Source: Bradyrhizobium iriomotense (GTDB lineage: Bacteria; Pseudomonadota; Alphaproteobacteria; Rhizobiales; Xanthobacteraceae). From it: DNA of 64,000 nucleotides. Shown piece after piece: positions 1 to 9,497 of this stretch. The stretch lies in the NCBI RefSeq assembly GCF_018129405.1, contig NZ_JAFCLP010000010.1, forward strand, positions 124,001 through 188,000. The letters are read 5' to 3'. The position numbers and the translations under genes are program-made. Position 1 is the stretch's first letter, and every line of letters starts with the position of its first letter. Below the pieces are notes generated by a model, which saw only the letters and a program-made list of their open reading frames with translations, was not told the origin of the DNA and made no database searches.

Positions 1-328
1 CTCCTGAACTTCCTCTCCAGCGATGAGGGGGACGATTTCACCCGCGATAAGGAGCCGTGCTCTACCCCTGCAAATAGCTACGCTGGCACAAATTGCCAGA
101 GCAGCTACGAAATATCAAGTAACTATTGAGAAGGAATGGTCGATCAACGGTTTGTTTCCGCGCCGGGGACGGAAGCTCTCCACCAATCGTTCGGACTTCT
201 CCAAAGCTTCGAGATGTAGGTCTGCGCCTCTCCTCGCCAAGGTCCCTCATCGCCGGTTCGGGAGCCCACTCGCCGCCAGACAGGTCAGCCTCTCGGCGAG
301 CAGGTCGGTTCACTCCGGGGCAGACAGG
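1..328. other. Stretch without a recognisable gene
   Basis: Short open frames on both strands here have no family signature, and they read partly into the minus-strand gene that ends at 329. I see no tRNA, clear terminator or insertion-sequence end. It may be the 3' flank of the hydratase/dehydrogenase gene plus the edge of a gene lying outside the window. Confidence 0.4.
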
Positions 329-2398
329 TCAGGTAAATTTCGCGTTCTGATTGGCCAGCTTCTTCAGCAACGGTGCTGGCTCAAGCGACGGATCGCTTGC
401 TTCCTTCGCATAGTCCGACAGCTTGTCAGCGATTGTCTTCAGCCCAACATGATCGGCGTAATACATGGGGCCTCCACGATAGACCGGCCATCCGTACCCA
501 TACAGCCACACCACGTCGATGTCGCTTGCTCGAGCCGCAATGCCTTCTTCAAGGATCCGAGCTCCTTCGTTGATCATCGCATATGTCGTCCGCTCCAGGA
601 TTTCCTCATCGCTGATCGTGCGCCGCTTGCGCCCGAGACGCTTCAACGTCTGATCGATCAGTTTTTCGACCTCCGGATCGGGAAGGGGAGCACGTGAGCC
701 GCTTTCGTAACGGAAGAAGCCTTTTCCGGTCTTTTGTCCGAAGCGGCCTGCCTCACATAAGGCGTCTTCGATCTCCGATTTGATGCCACGATCCTGTCGC
801 GACCGCCACCCGATATCCAATCCGGCCAGGTCACCCATCGCGAACGGGCCCATTGGCATGCCGAATTTGGTCAGGGCGGCGTCGACCTGCTGAGGGAGTG
901 CGCCGTCGAAAAGCAGCTGATTGGCCTGACGCTGCCGGGCCATGAGCATACGATTGCCAACGAAGCCGTCGCAGACACCGACGATCACCGGTACCTTTCC
1001 GATCTTCCGCGCCAATGAAACTGCGGTTACCAGCGCGTCGGGAGCGGTGCTCTTGGTTCGGACGATTTCGCACAGCTTCATCACATTGGCCGGGCTGAAG
1101 AAGTGCATGCCGACTACATCCTGGGGACGCTTGGTCTCCTTGGCGATCTCATTGATGTCCAGGAAGGAGGTATTGGTCGCGAGAATAGCGCCAGATTTCG
1201 CGAGTTTGTCGAGCTGTCCGAACACCTCCTTCTTGATCGCCATGGTTTCGAATACAGCCTCTACTATGAGGTCAGCTTGCCCGATGTTCTCAAGACCGAT
1301 GGCTCCGCTGATGAGTGCCATGCGCTTCGCAGGTGCATCAGCGGGAATGCCGCCTCGCGCGGCGGTGGCTTCATAGTTTTTGCGGATGACACTCAATCCG
1401 CGATCGAGCTGATCCTTGCCGCTCTCTACCAGAGTAACGGGAATGCCTGCGTTCGCGAATGACATCGCGATACCGCCTCCCATGGTGCCTGCGCCGATGA
1501 TCGCCACACGTTCGACTGCATGGGGCTTGGTCCCGGTCTCCACGCCCGCGATCTTCGCTGCCTCTCGCTCGGCGAAGAATGCGTATCGTAGAGCCTTCGA
1601 TTGATCGCTGCTCATCAGCCGGAGGAATAGCTCTCGTTCTTTCTTCAGCCCCTGATCGAAGGGGAGATCGAGCGCATGGCCGATCGCGTCGGCCGCAACG
1701 AACGGGGCCTCCAACCCTCTGACTTTTCTTGTAATCGCAGCCACAGCGCCGGTGAAGATCGAGCGGTCCGATCGAGCCGCGGCGAGCTTGGTGTCATCGT
1801 CGCGCAATCTGCGAAGCGGGCGCCTGTCAGCAAGGAGCTTTCGAGCGAAGGCTTCGCCGCCGGATGATGCCTCCTCGACCACCTCCTCGAGCAATCCGTT
1901 CTGAAGCGCTTCGTTGGCGCCGATCGGATCGCCGCTGATGATCATTCTAGCGGCAAGTTCTGGACCCACTGCGCGCGGAAGGCGCTGGGTGCCGCCGGCG
2001 CCTGGCAATAGACCAAGTTTGACCTCGGGCAGGCCGAGCTTCGAGCTCTTTTCCGCCACCCGGAAATGACATGCCAGGGCGACCTCGAGCCCCCCACCGA
2101 GAGCGGTGCCGTGGATGGCCGCAATGACGGGCTTCGGGCTGCTCTCAATCGCGGTCAGGACCTCATCGAGGGCTGGCCTCTTCGGAGGCTTGCCAAACTC
2201 CGTGATGTCGGCTCCGGCAATGAAGGTCCGTCCTGCGCAGGTCAGCACGATGGCCTGAATGGAGGGGTCGGCAATGGCCTCTTGGACGCACGCCAGAATG
2301 CCACCGCGTACGGCTGCATTGAGCGCGTTGACGGGAGGACTATCGATGGTGACGATGCCTAGGGCGTCGTGGGACTTCAGGCTTACGACAGTGGTCAT
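329..2398 (-). CDS. Bifunctional enoyl-CoA hydratase / 3-hydroxyacyl-CoA dehydrogenase (FadB/FadJ-like)
   Basis: This 689-residue protein fuses two beta-oxidation activities: hydration of trans-2-enoyl-CoA and NAD-dependent oxidation of the L-3-hydroxyacyl-CoA. An N-terminal crotonase domain (about residues 1-190) carries the oxyanion-hole region [12 protein letters not shown] and the later [14 protein letters not shown] stretch. A Rossmann domain starts near residue 296 with [12 protein letters not shown] and contains [13 protein letters not shown]. Two C-terminal 3HCDH domains follow from about residue 480. The order and length fit the peroxisomal-type multifunctional enzyme and FadJ. The ATG at 2398 follows a GGAG-type ribosome site. 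A GTTC-N7-GAAC palindrome lies 163 nt upstream. It is monocistronic here; its specific substrate is unknown. Confidence 0.95.
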   Translation of the reverse strand: MTTVVSLKSHDALGIVTIDSPPVNALNAAVRGGILACVQEAIADPSIQAIVLTCAGRTFIAGADITEFGKPPKRPALDEVLTAIESSPKPVIAAIHGTALGGGLEVALACHFRVAEKSSKLGLPEVKLGLLPGAGGTQRLPRAVGPELAARMIISGDPIGANEALQNGLLEEVVEEASSGGEAFARKLLADRRPLRRLRDDDTKLAAARSDRSIFTGAVAAITRKVRGLEAPFVAADAIGHALDLPFDQGLKKERELFLRLMSSDQSKALRYAFFAEREAAKIAGVETGTKPHAVERVAIIGAGTMGGGIAMSFANAGIPVTLVESGKDQLDRGLSVIRKNYEATAARGGIPADAPAKRMALISGAIGLENIGQADLIVEAVFETMAIKKEVFGQLDKLAKSGAILATNTSFLDINEIAKETKRPQDVVGMHFFSPANVMKLCEIVRTKSTAPDALVTAVSLARKIGKVPVIVGVCDGFVGNRMLMARQRQANQLLFDGALPQQVDAALTKFGMPMGPFAMGDLAGLDIGWRSRQDRGIKSEIEDALCEAGRFGQKTGKGFFRYESGSRAPLPDPEVEKLIDQTLKRLGRKRRTISDEEILERTTYAMINEGARILEEGIAARASDIDVVWLYGYGWPVYRGGPMYYADHVGLKTIADKLSDYAKEASDPSLEPAPLLKKLANQNAKFT

Positions 2399-2560
2399 CG
2401 ATCTCCTCCATATCGCCGTCCTGGACGGCGCTTGCGCTTGGAATTGTCGGTCCGTTGGGGCGCATTCGCGCCGAAAGGTCTCATCGACATCTTGGCGTTG
2501 GCGAGTTCAACGCCCCGATCCATCGCCCTTGACGCGGACCATGACGTTTCACCCTGTTAA

Positions 2561-2575
2561 GTTCCATAAAAGAAC
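2561..2575. promoter_or_regulatory. GTTC-N7-GAAC palindrome between divergent genes
   Basis: This is a 15-bp inverted repeat with the same arms and 7-nt centre as the copies at 12869, 16958, 17979 and 57757. It lies between the minus-strand hydratase/dehydrogenase and the plus-strand AhpD-like gene. The -35/-10 hexamers around it are weaker than at the other four sites, so it is unclear which gene it serves. Confidence 0.5.
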
Positions 2576-2674
2576 GTTTATGGCAATGCAAGCGCACTCC
2601 TGCAAGCAGGGACAGCTCGGGGGGCGGATCGACTGCACGTCGTGACCGACCGCTTATTCATTTCTGATTAGGCG

Positions 2675-4063
2675 GTGCTCGAAATATGCGGCTCGACGGG
2701 GTTGCAGGAAACACACCTACTTTCCCGCTCTAGTTCATCCTCGGAAATCGTTCGGTTCGTCATGCGCGACGATCGGCTTCATGCTTCCAGGAAAGAGCCA
2801 AAGAGGTGGGAGTTGGAGCGACCTTTGCCTCCGCATCGAGAGAACCATGAGGCCAGAGAGAAGTCTCATAACTTCGGTCCGATCGTCGCTGCATATGAAT
2901 CCGACGACCTGACGAGATTGGCCGATACATTAGCGATCGGTCTCGCCGTAGAGATGGAGCCAACAACATGGGAAAGCATCCGGACGGCCGGCGAGTCTGC
3001 GCGACCAGTGGTCCTGAAGATACCGAACGTCCCGGCCGCGATTGAGATTGACCCGTCCGGGACGCTGCGTCCGTTTCGTCAGCATGGCGTCTCGGTGGGT
3101 GAAGAGATCGACAAGCTGGTGACGTCCCCAGGGAGCCGGATGCATGCTCTTAGAGCGAGAAGCAGAGATGTCGCTCTCGATTTGCTCGCCCCAATGATGC
3201 TTCCTGGCCGCTTTCCGTCTAGAACAGAGTTCCAGTCCGTATTTAGGTGGGCGCCTATTATCGAAGTGTTCGCATATGCCTTGGCAACTCGTCATCTGGC
3301 CGCCTTGGAAGACTTGCGTGAGCGCGTGACGGCTAAAGCCAATACCACGTTCAGTACTGATGAATGCAATTACTGCGCAACGACGCACACCATGGCGCAT
3401 TTCGTCCTGATGAGCAGCGACGCTCCTGAATATTCGCTGATTGAAGCGGCGAAATCATCGACATTGAACGGATGGACGCCTAGCTTGGCATTCACGAGAG
3501 CGCGTACGGTATGGCTGGCGGCGGCCGGAGCAAAGTCGGCGGCCGCGTTCGGACCGACTGCCTTCGAATGTTATCTACCGGTGCTGGCCACCGCGCGCCA
3601 CGCGTTCCGGATTTTTGATGCTCTCTTTGGCTTGACTGCTATCGCGCTCAGCCATGGTCACGTGCGTGAAGAGGTCTTGCAGGCTGTTAAGCATCACGCG
3701 CAGATGGTCGGCGACCGATCTGTCGACGACATCGATTGCGTCAGGCTTGCTTTTCGATCCGCGATCGAAATGTTGAAATGGAGAGCCGGCGACCACTCGC
3801 CCCCAGCGGCGCTCGATCGCCTTGGCTGGAGCCGTGATCACGAGGGAGACGGGCTTGCTTCGCCGCAGGCCTTCCGTCTCGATCCGACCGATACCGCACC
3901 TAATGGCATGATGCTCGGGTTCAGCGCCCTTCCGGCGATCTTGAGAGCCTCGCCGGCGCAGCATTATCCGAGGTCGAAAGCCAGAGTTTATCGGCTTAAG
4001 CTCCGCGAAACGGAGATGCTTCAGATTACGAGACGAGCCTGGCTCCTTCATCCCACCGAATAA
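2675..4063 (+). CDS. Large AhpD-like (carboxymuconolactone decarboxylase fold) protein of unknown role
   Basis: The only family signature is ECNYCATTHT at about residues 229-238, an E-CxxC-xxxH arrangement like the redox centre of AhpD-type alkylhydroperoxidases. Those proteins reduce peroxides through a vicinal cysteine pair. At 462 residues it is more than twice a typical AhpD protein. Residues 240-450 are helical-looking and I do not recognise them as a second known domain. The start is uncertain: the frame opens with GTG at 2675, but ATG at 2762 or the in-frame methionine near 2953 are plausible, and the first 90 residues look poorly conserved. The gene stands alone, divergent from the hydratase/dehydrogenase. 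An antioxidant or thiol-reductase role is inference only. Confidence 0.7.
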   Translation: MLEICGSTGLQETHLLSRSSSSSEIVRFVMRDDRLHASRKEPKRWELERPLPPHRENHEAREKSHNFGPIVAAYESDDLTRLADTLAIGLAVEMEPTTWESIRTAGESARPVVLKIPNVPAAIEIDPSGTLRPFRQHGVSVGEEIDKLVTSPGSRMHALRARSRDVALDLLAPMMLPGRFPSRTEFQSVFRWAPIIEVFAYALATRHLAALEDLRERVTAKANTTFSTDECNYCATTHTMAHFVLMSSDAPEYSLIEAAKSSTLNGWTPSLAFTRARTVWLAAAGAKSAAAFGPTAFECYLPVLATARHAFRIFDALFGLTAIALSHGHVREEVLQAVKHHAQMVGDRSVDDIDCVRLAFRSAIEMLKWRAGDHSPPAALDRLGWSRDHEGDGLASPQAFRLDPTDTAPNGMMLGFSALPAILRASPAQHYPRSKARVYRLKLRETEMLQITRRAWLLHPTE

Positions 4064-4076
4064 CGCACTGAAAAAG

Positions 4077-4098
4077 ACCGGCCGCTTTCGCGGCCGGT
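4077..4098 (-). terminator. Rho-independent terminator, minus strand
   Basis: A perfect 9-bp GC-rich stem (ACCGGCCGC / GCGGCCGGT) encloses a 4-nt loop. Read on the minus strand it is followed by a CTTTTT tract. It probably ends the transcript of the 4Fe-4S/SCP2-like gene whose stop is at 4275; it may also slow read-out of the plus-strand gene ending at 4063. Confidence 0.75.
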
Positions 4099-4274
4099 TG
4101 AGTAGTCCGAGCCCGGATGTCTCCGTCTCCTGGATCGGACCGGGAGGTGCCAGGATAAGACATCGAGACGACGACTTAATCAATTCGAAAACAGAACTGA
4201 CGTTCGTTGCGTCCAACTAACAGACACCCGAGGCCGACGCGGGCATTTAGCACTCGGCTTGCGGCAGTGTTTTG

Positions 4275-5603
4275 TCATTTCGGGAAGCACGCACCGAAGG
4301 CCTTCAGGAGTTTAAGAGGACCCTTCAATCGAATCTTTCTCTGCGCGAGCGCCAGGACGACCGAGAGCTGACCGTTCAAAGTCTTCAGCCAAGCGGCCGA
4401 GTCCGCCTGGATGCGCAGGTCCGGTGTACCAATGAGGCCGTCGGTAACGGTCAGCTTCTGATTTTCGATGACCACCGTAGCCTCCTTGGGCTCTTGGCCT
4501 GTGAAGACGAAGTGGTAGGTGGCGTTCAGGCCTTTGGCCCTATTGCGCTGGAAGGTAAGTCCCATGCCGAAGAGAAATGCGCCGATACTCGAGGCCCGGG
4601 CACTCGAGCGCACAAACCGAAGCGTCTTGTGCGGGAACATCTTCGCTGCATGACTTGCTGCATCGGAATCCCGGACGACATAAAGCGGCTCGACTTTGTC
4701 CTGCAACGGTTTGACGATCGTTTCCACGTGCGCTTTGCGGTCTGACAAGTAGCCGGCCATGATGTCTTCGCCGGCAGGACAAACCGCGACGCAATAGGCA
4801 GCATTGTAGTTGGGGCCGTACGAGAGGCTCTGCCAGCGCTTGACTGTTTCTGCCAGCGGTTGGCGTTCACGGTAGTCCTTGGCGGACTTCGCGTCTGCGA
4901 TGTCCTCGATCCATTGTGCGAATCCGCCCATGAACTGCTGGTAGTTGTGGTTGAGGCAGGAGGAAAAATCGAAATATCCATCCGGTTTGATCGCGCCGAC
5001 CGGGCAGGCGACAACACAAAGTCTGCATTCGAAGCAGGGGTTGTAGTCGAGCGGCTTTGCCGGAGCTTCTATGTCCAGATCGACCAGCACGGTGCCCAAG
5101 AGGATAAAGCTGCCGAATTTGGGATGGATGACGCTGCGATGGATGCCGCGCTTTCCAACCCCGGCAGCTTCTGCAATCAGCTTGTGCGAGACGACCCATC
5201 CCCGTTCCGGGTACTTGTCGAACTCCATGGGGAATGCCATCGGAGGGTTCATCGCCGAGATGCCTATGTCCTCCAGTCGCCGAACCAGCTCGCGCGCGAT
5301 ATCGTCGACGTCATGGGAAATCTTGTGGAATTCGTTATTGGACGCCGAACGCGCGGGTGAACGGATGGGAGCGCGATTCATCCTGCTCACGATGCTCACC
5401 GCCAATCGCGCCCCCGGGAATGCCCGTCGCGCGTGAACCGCCTCGTCTTTGACGAGAGGGTCGTCGAGGCTGACGATACCGCAATCATCTGCACCGCATT
5501 CCATGACCAACGCCTTCAAAGCGCCGAAGGTAAGGGATGCAGGCGGTGCCGGAGGGTTGAGCCGTATGCGTTCGGCGATCGGGTGGTCTTTAAGTCCCGC
5601 CAT
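4275..5603 (-). CDS. 4Fe-4S cluster protein with C-terminal SCP2-like domain
   Basis: The protein has 442 residues when started at the ATG at 5603, which sits behind an AAGGAGA ribosome site; an upstream in-frame ATG at 5672 has none. The middle holds a ferredoxin-type binding motif, Cys190, Cys193, Cys196 and Cys200 followed by Pro. Cys216, Cys271 and Cys275-Pro could complete a second cluster, as in QueG and reductive-dehalogenase-like proteins. The last 100 residues (about 340-442) resemble a sterol-carrier SCP2 lipid/acyl-binding domain, with the FVFTGQEP and LRIQAD stretches. I see no corrinoid motif and no Tat signal. An electron-transfer or reductase role on a hydrophobic or CoA-linked substrate is inferred. 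It is divergent from a MarR regulator. Confidence 0.8.
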   Translation of the reverse strand: MAGLKDHPIAERIRLNPPAPPASLTFGALKALVMECGADDCGIVSLDDPLVKDEAVHARRAFPGARLAVSIVSRMNRAPIRSPARSASNNEFHKISHDVDDIARELVRRLEDIGISAMNPPMAFPMEFDKYPERGWVVSHKLIAEAAGVGKRGIHRSVIHPKFGSFILLGTVLVDLDIEAPAKPLDYNPCFECRLCVVACPVGAIKPDGYFDFSSCLNHNYQQFMGGFAQWIEDIADAKSAKDYRERQPLAETVKRWQSLSYGPNYNAAYCVAVCPAGEDIMAGYLSDRKAHVETIVKPLQDKVEPLYVVRDSDAASHAAKMFPHKTLRFVRSSARASSIGAFLFGMGLTFQRNRAKGLNATYHFVFTGQEPKEATVVIENQKLTVTDGLIGTPDLRIQADSAAWLKTLNGQLSVVLALAQRKIRLKGPLKLLKAFGACFPK

Positions 5604-5817
5604 ACTGGTCTCCTTGATCTGAGGGCTGCATCTGAAGGCTGCGTGCGCCCGCGCGCAGTGCGCCGGACACAATTACGGGCATATAAGACTATCATCCGTC
5701 ATGCGGGCAGGCAAACTGCCATTTCATTGAGGTTCGTTCGGCGATTTGATGCTAAGGGTCTGGGGCACCGATCCAGGCCAGCAAGGAAACCTGAACTTGG
5801 CACGACGCTCGATTCCG

Positions 5818-6306
5818 ATGAGTGATTTTCCTCAGAACTGCACTTGCAGCCAGCTCAGGCGGGCGGCGCGACGCGTATCTCGCTATTACGATCTCTGTCT
5901 TGCCGGTACCGGCCTCAAGTCGACCCAGTACAGCCTGCTGGGCTTCCTCGCCGCGGAAGGCCCGATGACGATGGCCAGCCTGGCAGACATCATGACAATG
6001 GATCGAGCGACGGTCGGCCACAATCTCCGGCCGCTGGAGCGCGATGGCTTCCTCAAGATCAAGGTGAGCGAGGAGGATCGGCGGGTGCGGCAGGTTACAA
6101 TCACGGACCGCGGGCAGGAGGTGCTGTTTGCGGCGCATCCGGCCTGGCAAAAGGCGAGAGCCGGGTTCGAATCGGCGTTCGGGGCGCGCGAGGCCGGCCA
6201 TCTCCGCGAGCTCATGACGCGTGTTATCGATGCGCCGCTGCCTGAAGGTGGATCGGAGCAGAGCCGTGCCACAGCTTCCGGGCGCCGGGGGCGGCGAAAA
6301 CCTTAG
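5818..6306 (+). CDS. MarR-family transcriptional regulator
   Basis: This is a winged-helix repressor-type protein of about 162 residues. The segment LKSTQYSLLGFLAAEGPMTMASLADIM is the MarR helix-turn-helix entry, and TMDRATVGHNLRPLERDGFL is the recognition helix. The wing reads EEDRRVRQVTITDRG, with the DxRxxxxxLT-like signature of the family. ATG 5818 gives the best family length, although a TTG at 5797 follows a better AGGAAA site. A basic tail (RGRRKP) ends the protein. It is divergent from the 4Fe-4S protein gene 215 bp away, the obvious candidate target. Confidence 0.9.
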   Translation: MSDFPQNCTCSQLRRAARRVSRYYDLCLAGTGLKSTQYSLLGFLAAEGPMTMASLADIMTMDRATVGHNLRPLERDGFLKIKVSEEDRRVRQVTITDRGQEVLFAAHPAWQKARAGFESAFGAREAGHLRELMTRVIDAPLPEGGSEQSRATASGRRGRRKP

Positions 6307-6653
6307 GTAGCTCTGATGCGCGCGCCCGACGCACGACAGCTCCGAACTCGTCCTGCGTCAGTGTTCGCCGAAAGCACGTAGCTGCCTCGCGGAGGCGGAC
6401 CGAGCCAACGAGCGTGCCTGGCGGGACCCGAGCATCGTGCTTTCCGAAAATCCAAGCATCGAACGGCTCTGCTGGAACGCGCTTAGCGGCAATTCAGCGG
6501 TAACGCAAAGCTATTCGATTCTGAATTGCCGAGGCCTCTGTAACGACCTAATCGTCAAGAATACGTGCCTGGTTCGGCACATCAGATCCGGCTGGCCGCG
6601 GCGCTTTGAGAGGCAGGCAGGTGTCGTTGTTCGCAACTACAGGAGCATTCGCA
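6307..6653. other. Intergenic region with long inverted repeat
   Basis: No supported gene lies in these 347 bp. They hold the 11-bp inverted repeat at 6487-6531 and the ribosome site (AGGAG, 6641-6645) of the isoquinoline-oxidoreductase-type operon. The rest shows nothing I recognise. Confidence 0.5.
6487..6531. promoter_or_regulatory. Inverted repeat upstream of the molybdenum enzyme operon
   Basis: Perfect 11-bp arms, CGGCAATTCAG and CTGAATTGCCG, are separated by 23 nt and lie 123 bp before the first gene of the operon. The arms could be two operator half-sites about three helical turns apart centre to centre, or a leader hairpin. No T-tract follows, so a terminator is unlikely. Confidence 0.5.
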
Positions 6654-7112
6654 ATGCAGTTGACCATCAACAGTAATCGCTACGATCTGGATGTCGAACC
6701 GGAAATGCCGCTTCTTTGGGTGCTCCGAGACGAGCTTGGTATCTCAGGACCGAAGTACGGTTGCGGGGCGGGCCTTTGCGGTGCATGCACCGTTCATATC
6801 GACGGTACCGCGGTTCGCTCCTGCTCGATCAACGCTGGCGAGGTCCGCGGCAGCATCACGACAATCGAGGGCCTGGGAACTCCCGCAAACCTGCACGTCG
6901 TTCAGCAGGCTTGGATCGAGCACCAAGTTGCGCAGTGTGGTTATTGCCAGTCCGGCCAAATGATGACTGCAGCGGCCCTGCTATCTAAAACCCCCGATCC
7001 CTCGGACTCCGAAATCGCCGACGCCATGGACGGAAATCTCTGTCGATGCGGGACCTACACTCGCATCCACAGCGCCGTCAAAACTGCAGCCCAGATGATG
7101 AAGGGGAAATAG
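6654..7112 (+). CDS. iorA: Isoquinoline-1-oxidoreductase-type alpha subunit, 2Fe-2S protein
   Basis: This small iron-sulfur subunit (152 residues) belongs to a two-subunit molybdenum hydroxylase. The N-terminal plant-ferredoxin-type cluster has Cys37, Cys42, Cys45 and Cys57. The C-terminal cluster motifs are [10 protein letters not shown] and GNLCRCGTY. Such subunits pass electrons from the molybdenum subunit to an acceptor, often a membrane cytochrome. The ATG at 6654 is chosen because AGGAG lies 8 nt before it; an upstream in-frame start at 6606 adds 16 non-conserved residues. The next gene begins 1 nt after its stop, so the two are cotranslated. No FAD subunit is present, as expected for the Ior type. 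The natural substrate is unknown. Confidence 0.9.
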   Translation: MQLTINSNRYDLDVEPEMPLLWVLRDELGISGPKYGCGAGLCGACTVHIDGTAVRSCSINAGEVRGSITTIEGLGTPANLHVVQQAWIEHQVAQCGYCQSGQMMTAAALLSKTPDPSDSEIADAMDGNLCRCGTYTRIHSAVKTAAQMMKGK

Positions 7113-7113
7113 C

Positions 7114-9363
7114 GTGGCTCGGCTCAAGACGATTGCAAGACGCACGTTCCTGATCGGCTCCGCTGCGATCGCCGGCGGCGTCGCCTTCGGCTATTACCGA
7201 TTGCGCCAGGATCCTCCCAATCCGCTGCTCAAGGGCCTCAAGGCGGGTGAAGCGGCGATCACGCCCTACGTCCGCGTCGACGCAAAGGGCGTTACGCTCA
7301 TCACTCCGCGCGCCGACAAGGGCCAAGGCTCATATTCCATCCAGGCTCATCTGATTGCCGAAGAGCTCGACGTCGATCCGCACGAGGTTCGCATCGATCC
7401 TGGTCCGCCAAATCCGGCCTACTTCAACAGCCGGATCATGGACGACAGCCTACCTTTCACTACCATCGACGATGGCATCATGGCCCGAGGGGCGCGGGGA
7501 GGTGGCGAGGTGTTGAGCCGCGTTCTCGGTATGCAGATCACGGGAGGCTCGTCCACCGTACCCGACGGCTATCGAAAACTTCGCATGGCGGGAGCCGTCG
7601 CGCGCGAGACTTTGAAGGAGGCGGCCGCCAGAAGGTCGGGGGTGTCCCGATCGCAATTGAAGACCAAGGACGGTCAGGTCATCTTGCCTGATGGCAAGTC
7701 CGTCACTTACGCGGAGCTGGCCGTTGAGGCAGCGCAGCTTGCACCGGTTACCGATGTCACGCTCCGGCCGGAACAGGAGTGGCGCTATATCGGCAAGAAG
7801 ATGCGCCGGATCGATATCGTCGCCAAGTCTACCGGTACGCAACAATATGGGATCGATATTCGTCCGGACCGGGTCGTGTACGCTACGGTCCGCGCCAACC
7901 CGGGCCTTGGAGGCACGATCAAACGATATGATGCCTCTGGCGCGGAGAAGATGAGAGGCGTCAAAAAGATCGTCCCGATCAAAGATGGTGTGGGCGTGAT
8001 CGCCGATAACACGTGGAGAGCCTTCCAGGCCGCGGCCGCTATCAAGATCGAATGGAACGATCCTCCTTATCCGGCCGACTCGGCCGGAATGTGGAAGGTG
8101 CTGGAGAATTCATTCTCCAAAGACCTGCTGGACAGCCGGCTTCGCAATGACGGAGACGTCGAGAAGGCTTTAACAGGCTCATCCAAACCGATCGAGGCGG
8201 AGTATCGGACTCCATATCTGGCCCACGCGCCGCTGGAGCCCATGAATGCGGTCGTGCTCTACACGAAGGAGCGGCTCGACATCTGGACGGGAACGCAGAT
8301 CCCGGTCTTCCTCCAGGGGCATGCGGCGAAGCTGACCCAATTGCCCGAGGAGAAGATCTACGTGCACGCTCAGCCGATCGGCGGGAGCTTCGGGGCGCGA
8401 CTGGACGACACCTATGCGTTGCAAGCGATCGAACTCGCGATGGCCATGGAAGGCGTTCCGGTCAAGATGACCTGGAGCCGTGAAGAGAACATGGGGCACG
8501 ACTATCCGCGCCCGATTCAGCTCTCGCGCGCGAAGGGAACAGTTCGTGAAGGCATGGTCGAAAGCATGAGCATCGATATGGCCGGACAATCGATGGGCGC
8601 TTCCTGGTTCAACCGATTGCAGGCGCCCGTGCCTCCCGGCCCCGATACTTCAAGCGTCAACGGCATTTGGGATCAACCTTTCGCCATACCGAACTTCCGC
8701 GTGACGGGCTATAGGGCGAAGGAAATGGTGCCAGTCAGCCCGTGGCGCTCCGTTGGAGCATCCGGCAATGGCTTCCACCATGGTTCCTTCCTGGACGAGT
8801 TGATCCATGCCGCCGGTGCGGATCCGATGGCAGAACTCATTCGTCTCTGCAATCATGAGCCTTCCAAGAAGGTGCTGCATACCTTGCGAGATGTTTCCGC
8901 CTGGAAAGGTTCGCGAATCGACGATCGACGAGCCCGCGGCGTGGCGCTGACATTGTCCTTCGGCGTGCCAATGGCTCAAGTCGTCGAAGTGAGCGACACT
9001 CCTCAGGGCATCAAGATCGACAAGGTCTATGCCGTTTGCGATGTGGGGCGCATTCTGGACCCGGTCAACTTCGAAGCGCAGGTGCGGGGGGGGATCATCT
9101 GGGCTTTGGGCCATGCCATGAACTGCGAGCTGACCTACGAAAAGTTTGCGCCGGTCCAGACGAACTTTCATCTGTTCGAGGCCATGAGATTTCATCAGGC
9201 GCCGGACATCATCGTCAAGGGATTGGAGCTTGGTGGGGAAGTACGAGGAATTGGTGAGCCTCCCGTCCCGCCGGCAGCACCCGCTCTCGCCAATGCAATC
9301 TTTGCTCTCACCGGAAAGCGAGTACGCGAATTACCTCTAAACAAGAGCGTCAATTTCGCTTGA
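7114..9363 (+). CDS. iorB: Isoquinoline-1-oxidoreductase-type beta subunit, molybdopterin-binding, Tat-exported
   Basis: This 749-residue large subunit starts with GTG at 7114. The N-terminus ARRTFLIGSAAIAGG is a twin-arginine signal or anchor, so the complex probably acts in the periplasm after folding with its cofactor. The cytosine-dinucleotide molybdopterin-binding region includes QPIGGSFGARLDD (about residues 420-432), SPWRSVGASGNGF near 545, and a C-terminal GIGEPPVPPAAPA carrying the catalytic glutamate. Family members hydroxylate N-heteroaromatics or oxidise aldehydes. It is translationally coupled to iorA. No maturation genes (XdhC/CoxF-like) lie beside it. The hairpin at 9392-9417 separates it from the convergent thiolase gene. 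Confidence 0.9.
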   Translation: MARLKTIARRTFLIGSAAIAGGVAFGYYRLRQDPPNPLLKGLKAGEAAITPYVRVDAKGVTLITPRADKGQGSYSIQAHLIAEELDVDPHEVRIDPGPPNPAYFNSRIMDDSLPFTTIDDGIMARGARGGGEVLSRVLGMQITGGSSTVPDGYRKLRMAGAVARETLKEAAARRSGVSRSQLKTKDGQVILPDGKSVTYAELAVEAAQLAPVTDVTLRPEQEWRYIGKKMRRIDIVAKSTGTQQYGIDIRPDRVVYATVRANPGLGGTIKRYDASGAEKMRGVKKIVPIKDGVGVIADNTWRAFQAAAAIKIEWNDPPYPADSAGMWKVLENSFSKDLLDSRLRNDGDVEKALTGSSKPIEAEYRTPYLAHAPLEPMNAVVLYTKERLDIWTGTQIPVFLQGHAAKLTQLPEEKIYVHAQPIGGSFGARLDDTYALQAIELAMAMEGVPVKMTWSREENMGHDYPRPIQLSRAKGTVREGMVESMSIDMAGQSMGASWFNRLQAPVPPGPDTSSVNGIWDQPFAIPNFRVTGYRAKEMVPVSPWRSVGASGNGFHHGSFLDELIHAAGADPMAELIRLCNHEPSKKVLHTLRDVSAWKGSRIDDRRARGVALTLSFGVPMAQVVEVSDTPQGIKIDKVYAVCDVGRILDPVNFEAQVRGGIIWALGHAMNCELTYEKFAPVQTNFHLFEAMRFHQAPDIIVKGLELGGEVRGIGEPPVPPAAPALANAIFALTGKRVRELPLNKSVNFA

Positions 9364-9391
9364 TGAGTCGATTGCCGGAAATCTCAGTCCC

Positions 9392-9417
9392 GCGACGGCC
9401 GCCTGGCAGGCCGTCGC
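9392..9417. terminator. Hairpin between convergent genes
   Basis: Perfect 9-bp arms (GCGACGGCC / GGCCGTCGC) with an 8-nt loop lie between the iorB-type gene ending at 9363 and the thiolase gene ending at 9498. There is no clear T-tract on either side, so termination is likely but not certain. Confidence 0.5.
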
Positions 9418-9497
9418 TTCGACGAGGCGGCATCTGTCGGGGCGCAAGGCGCCGCTAGTTCCGCGACACTCCAGGCAGGTGACTGGCGCTCAGACTT

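Noticed and set aside
4183-4197. A further GTTC-N7-GAAC-like dyad with one arm mismatch
   Set aside because: It lies between two convergent gene ends with no promoter hexamers of suitable spacing, so it is probably chance.
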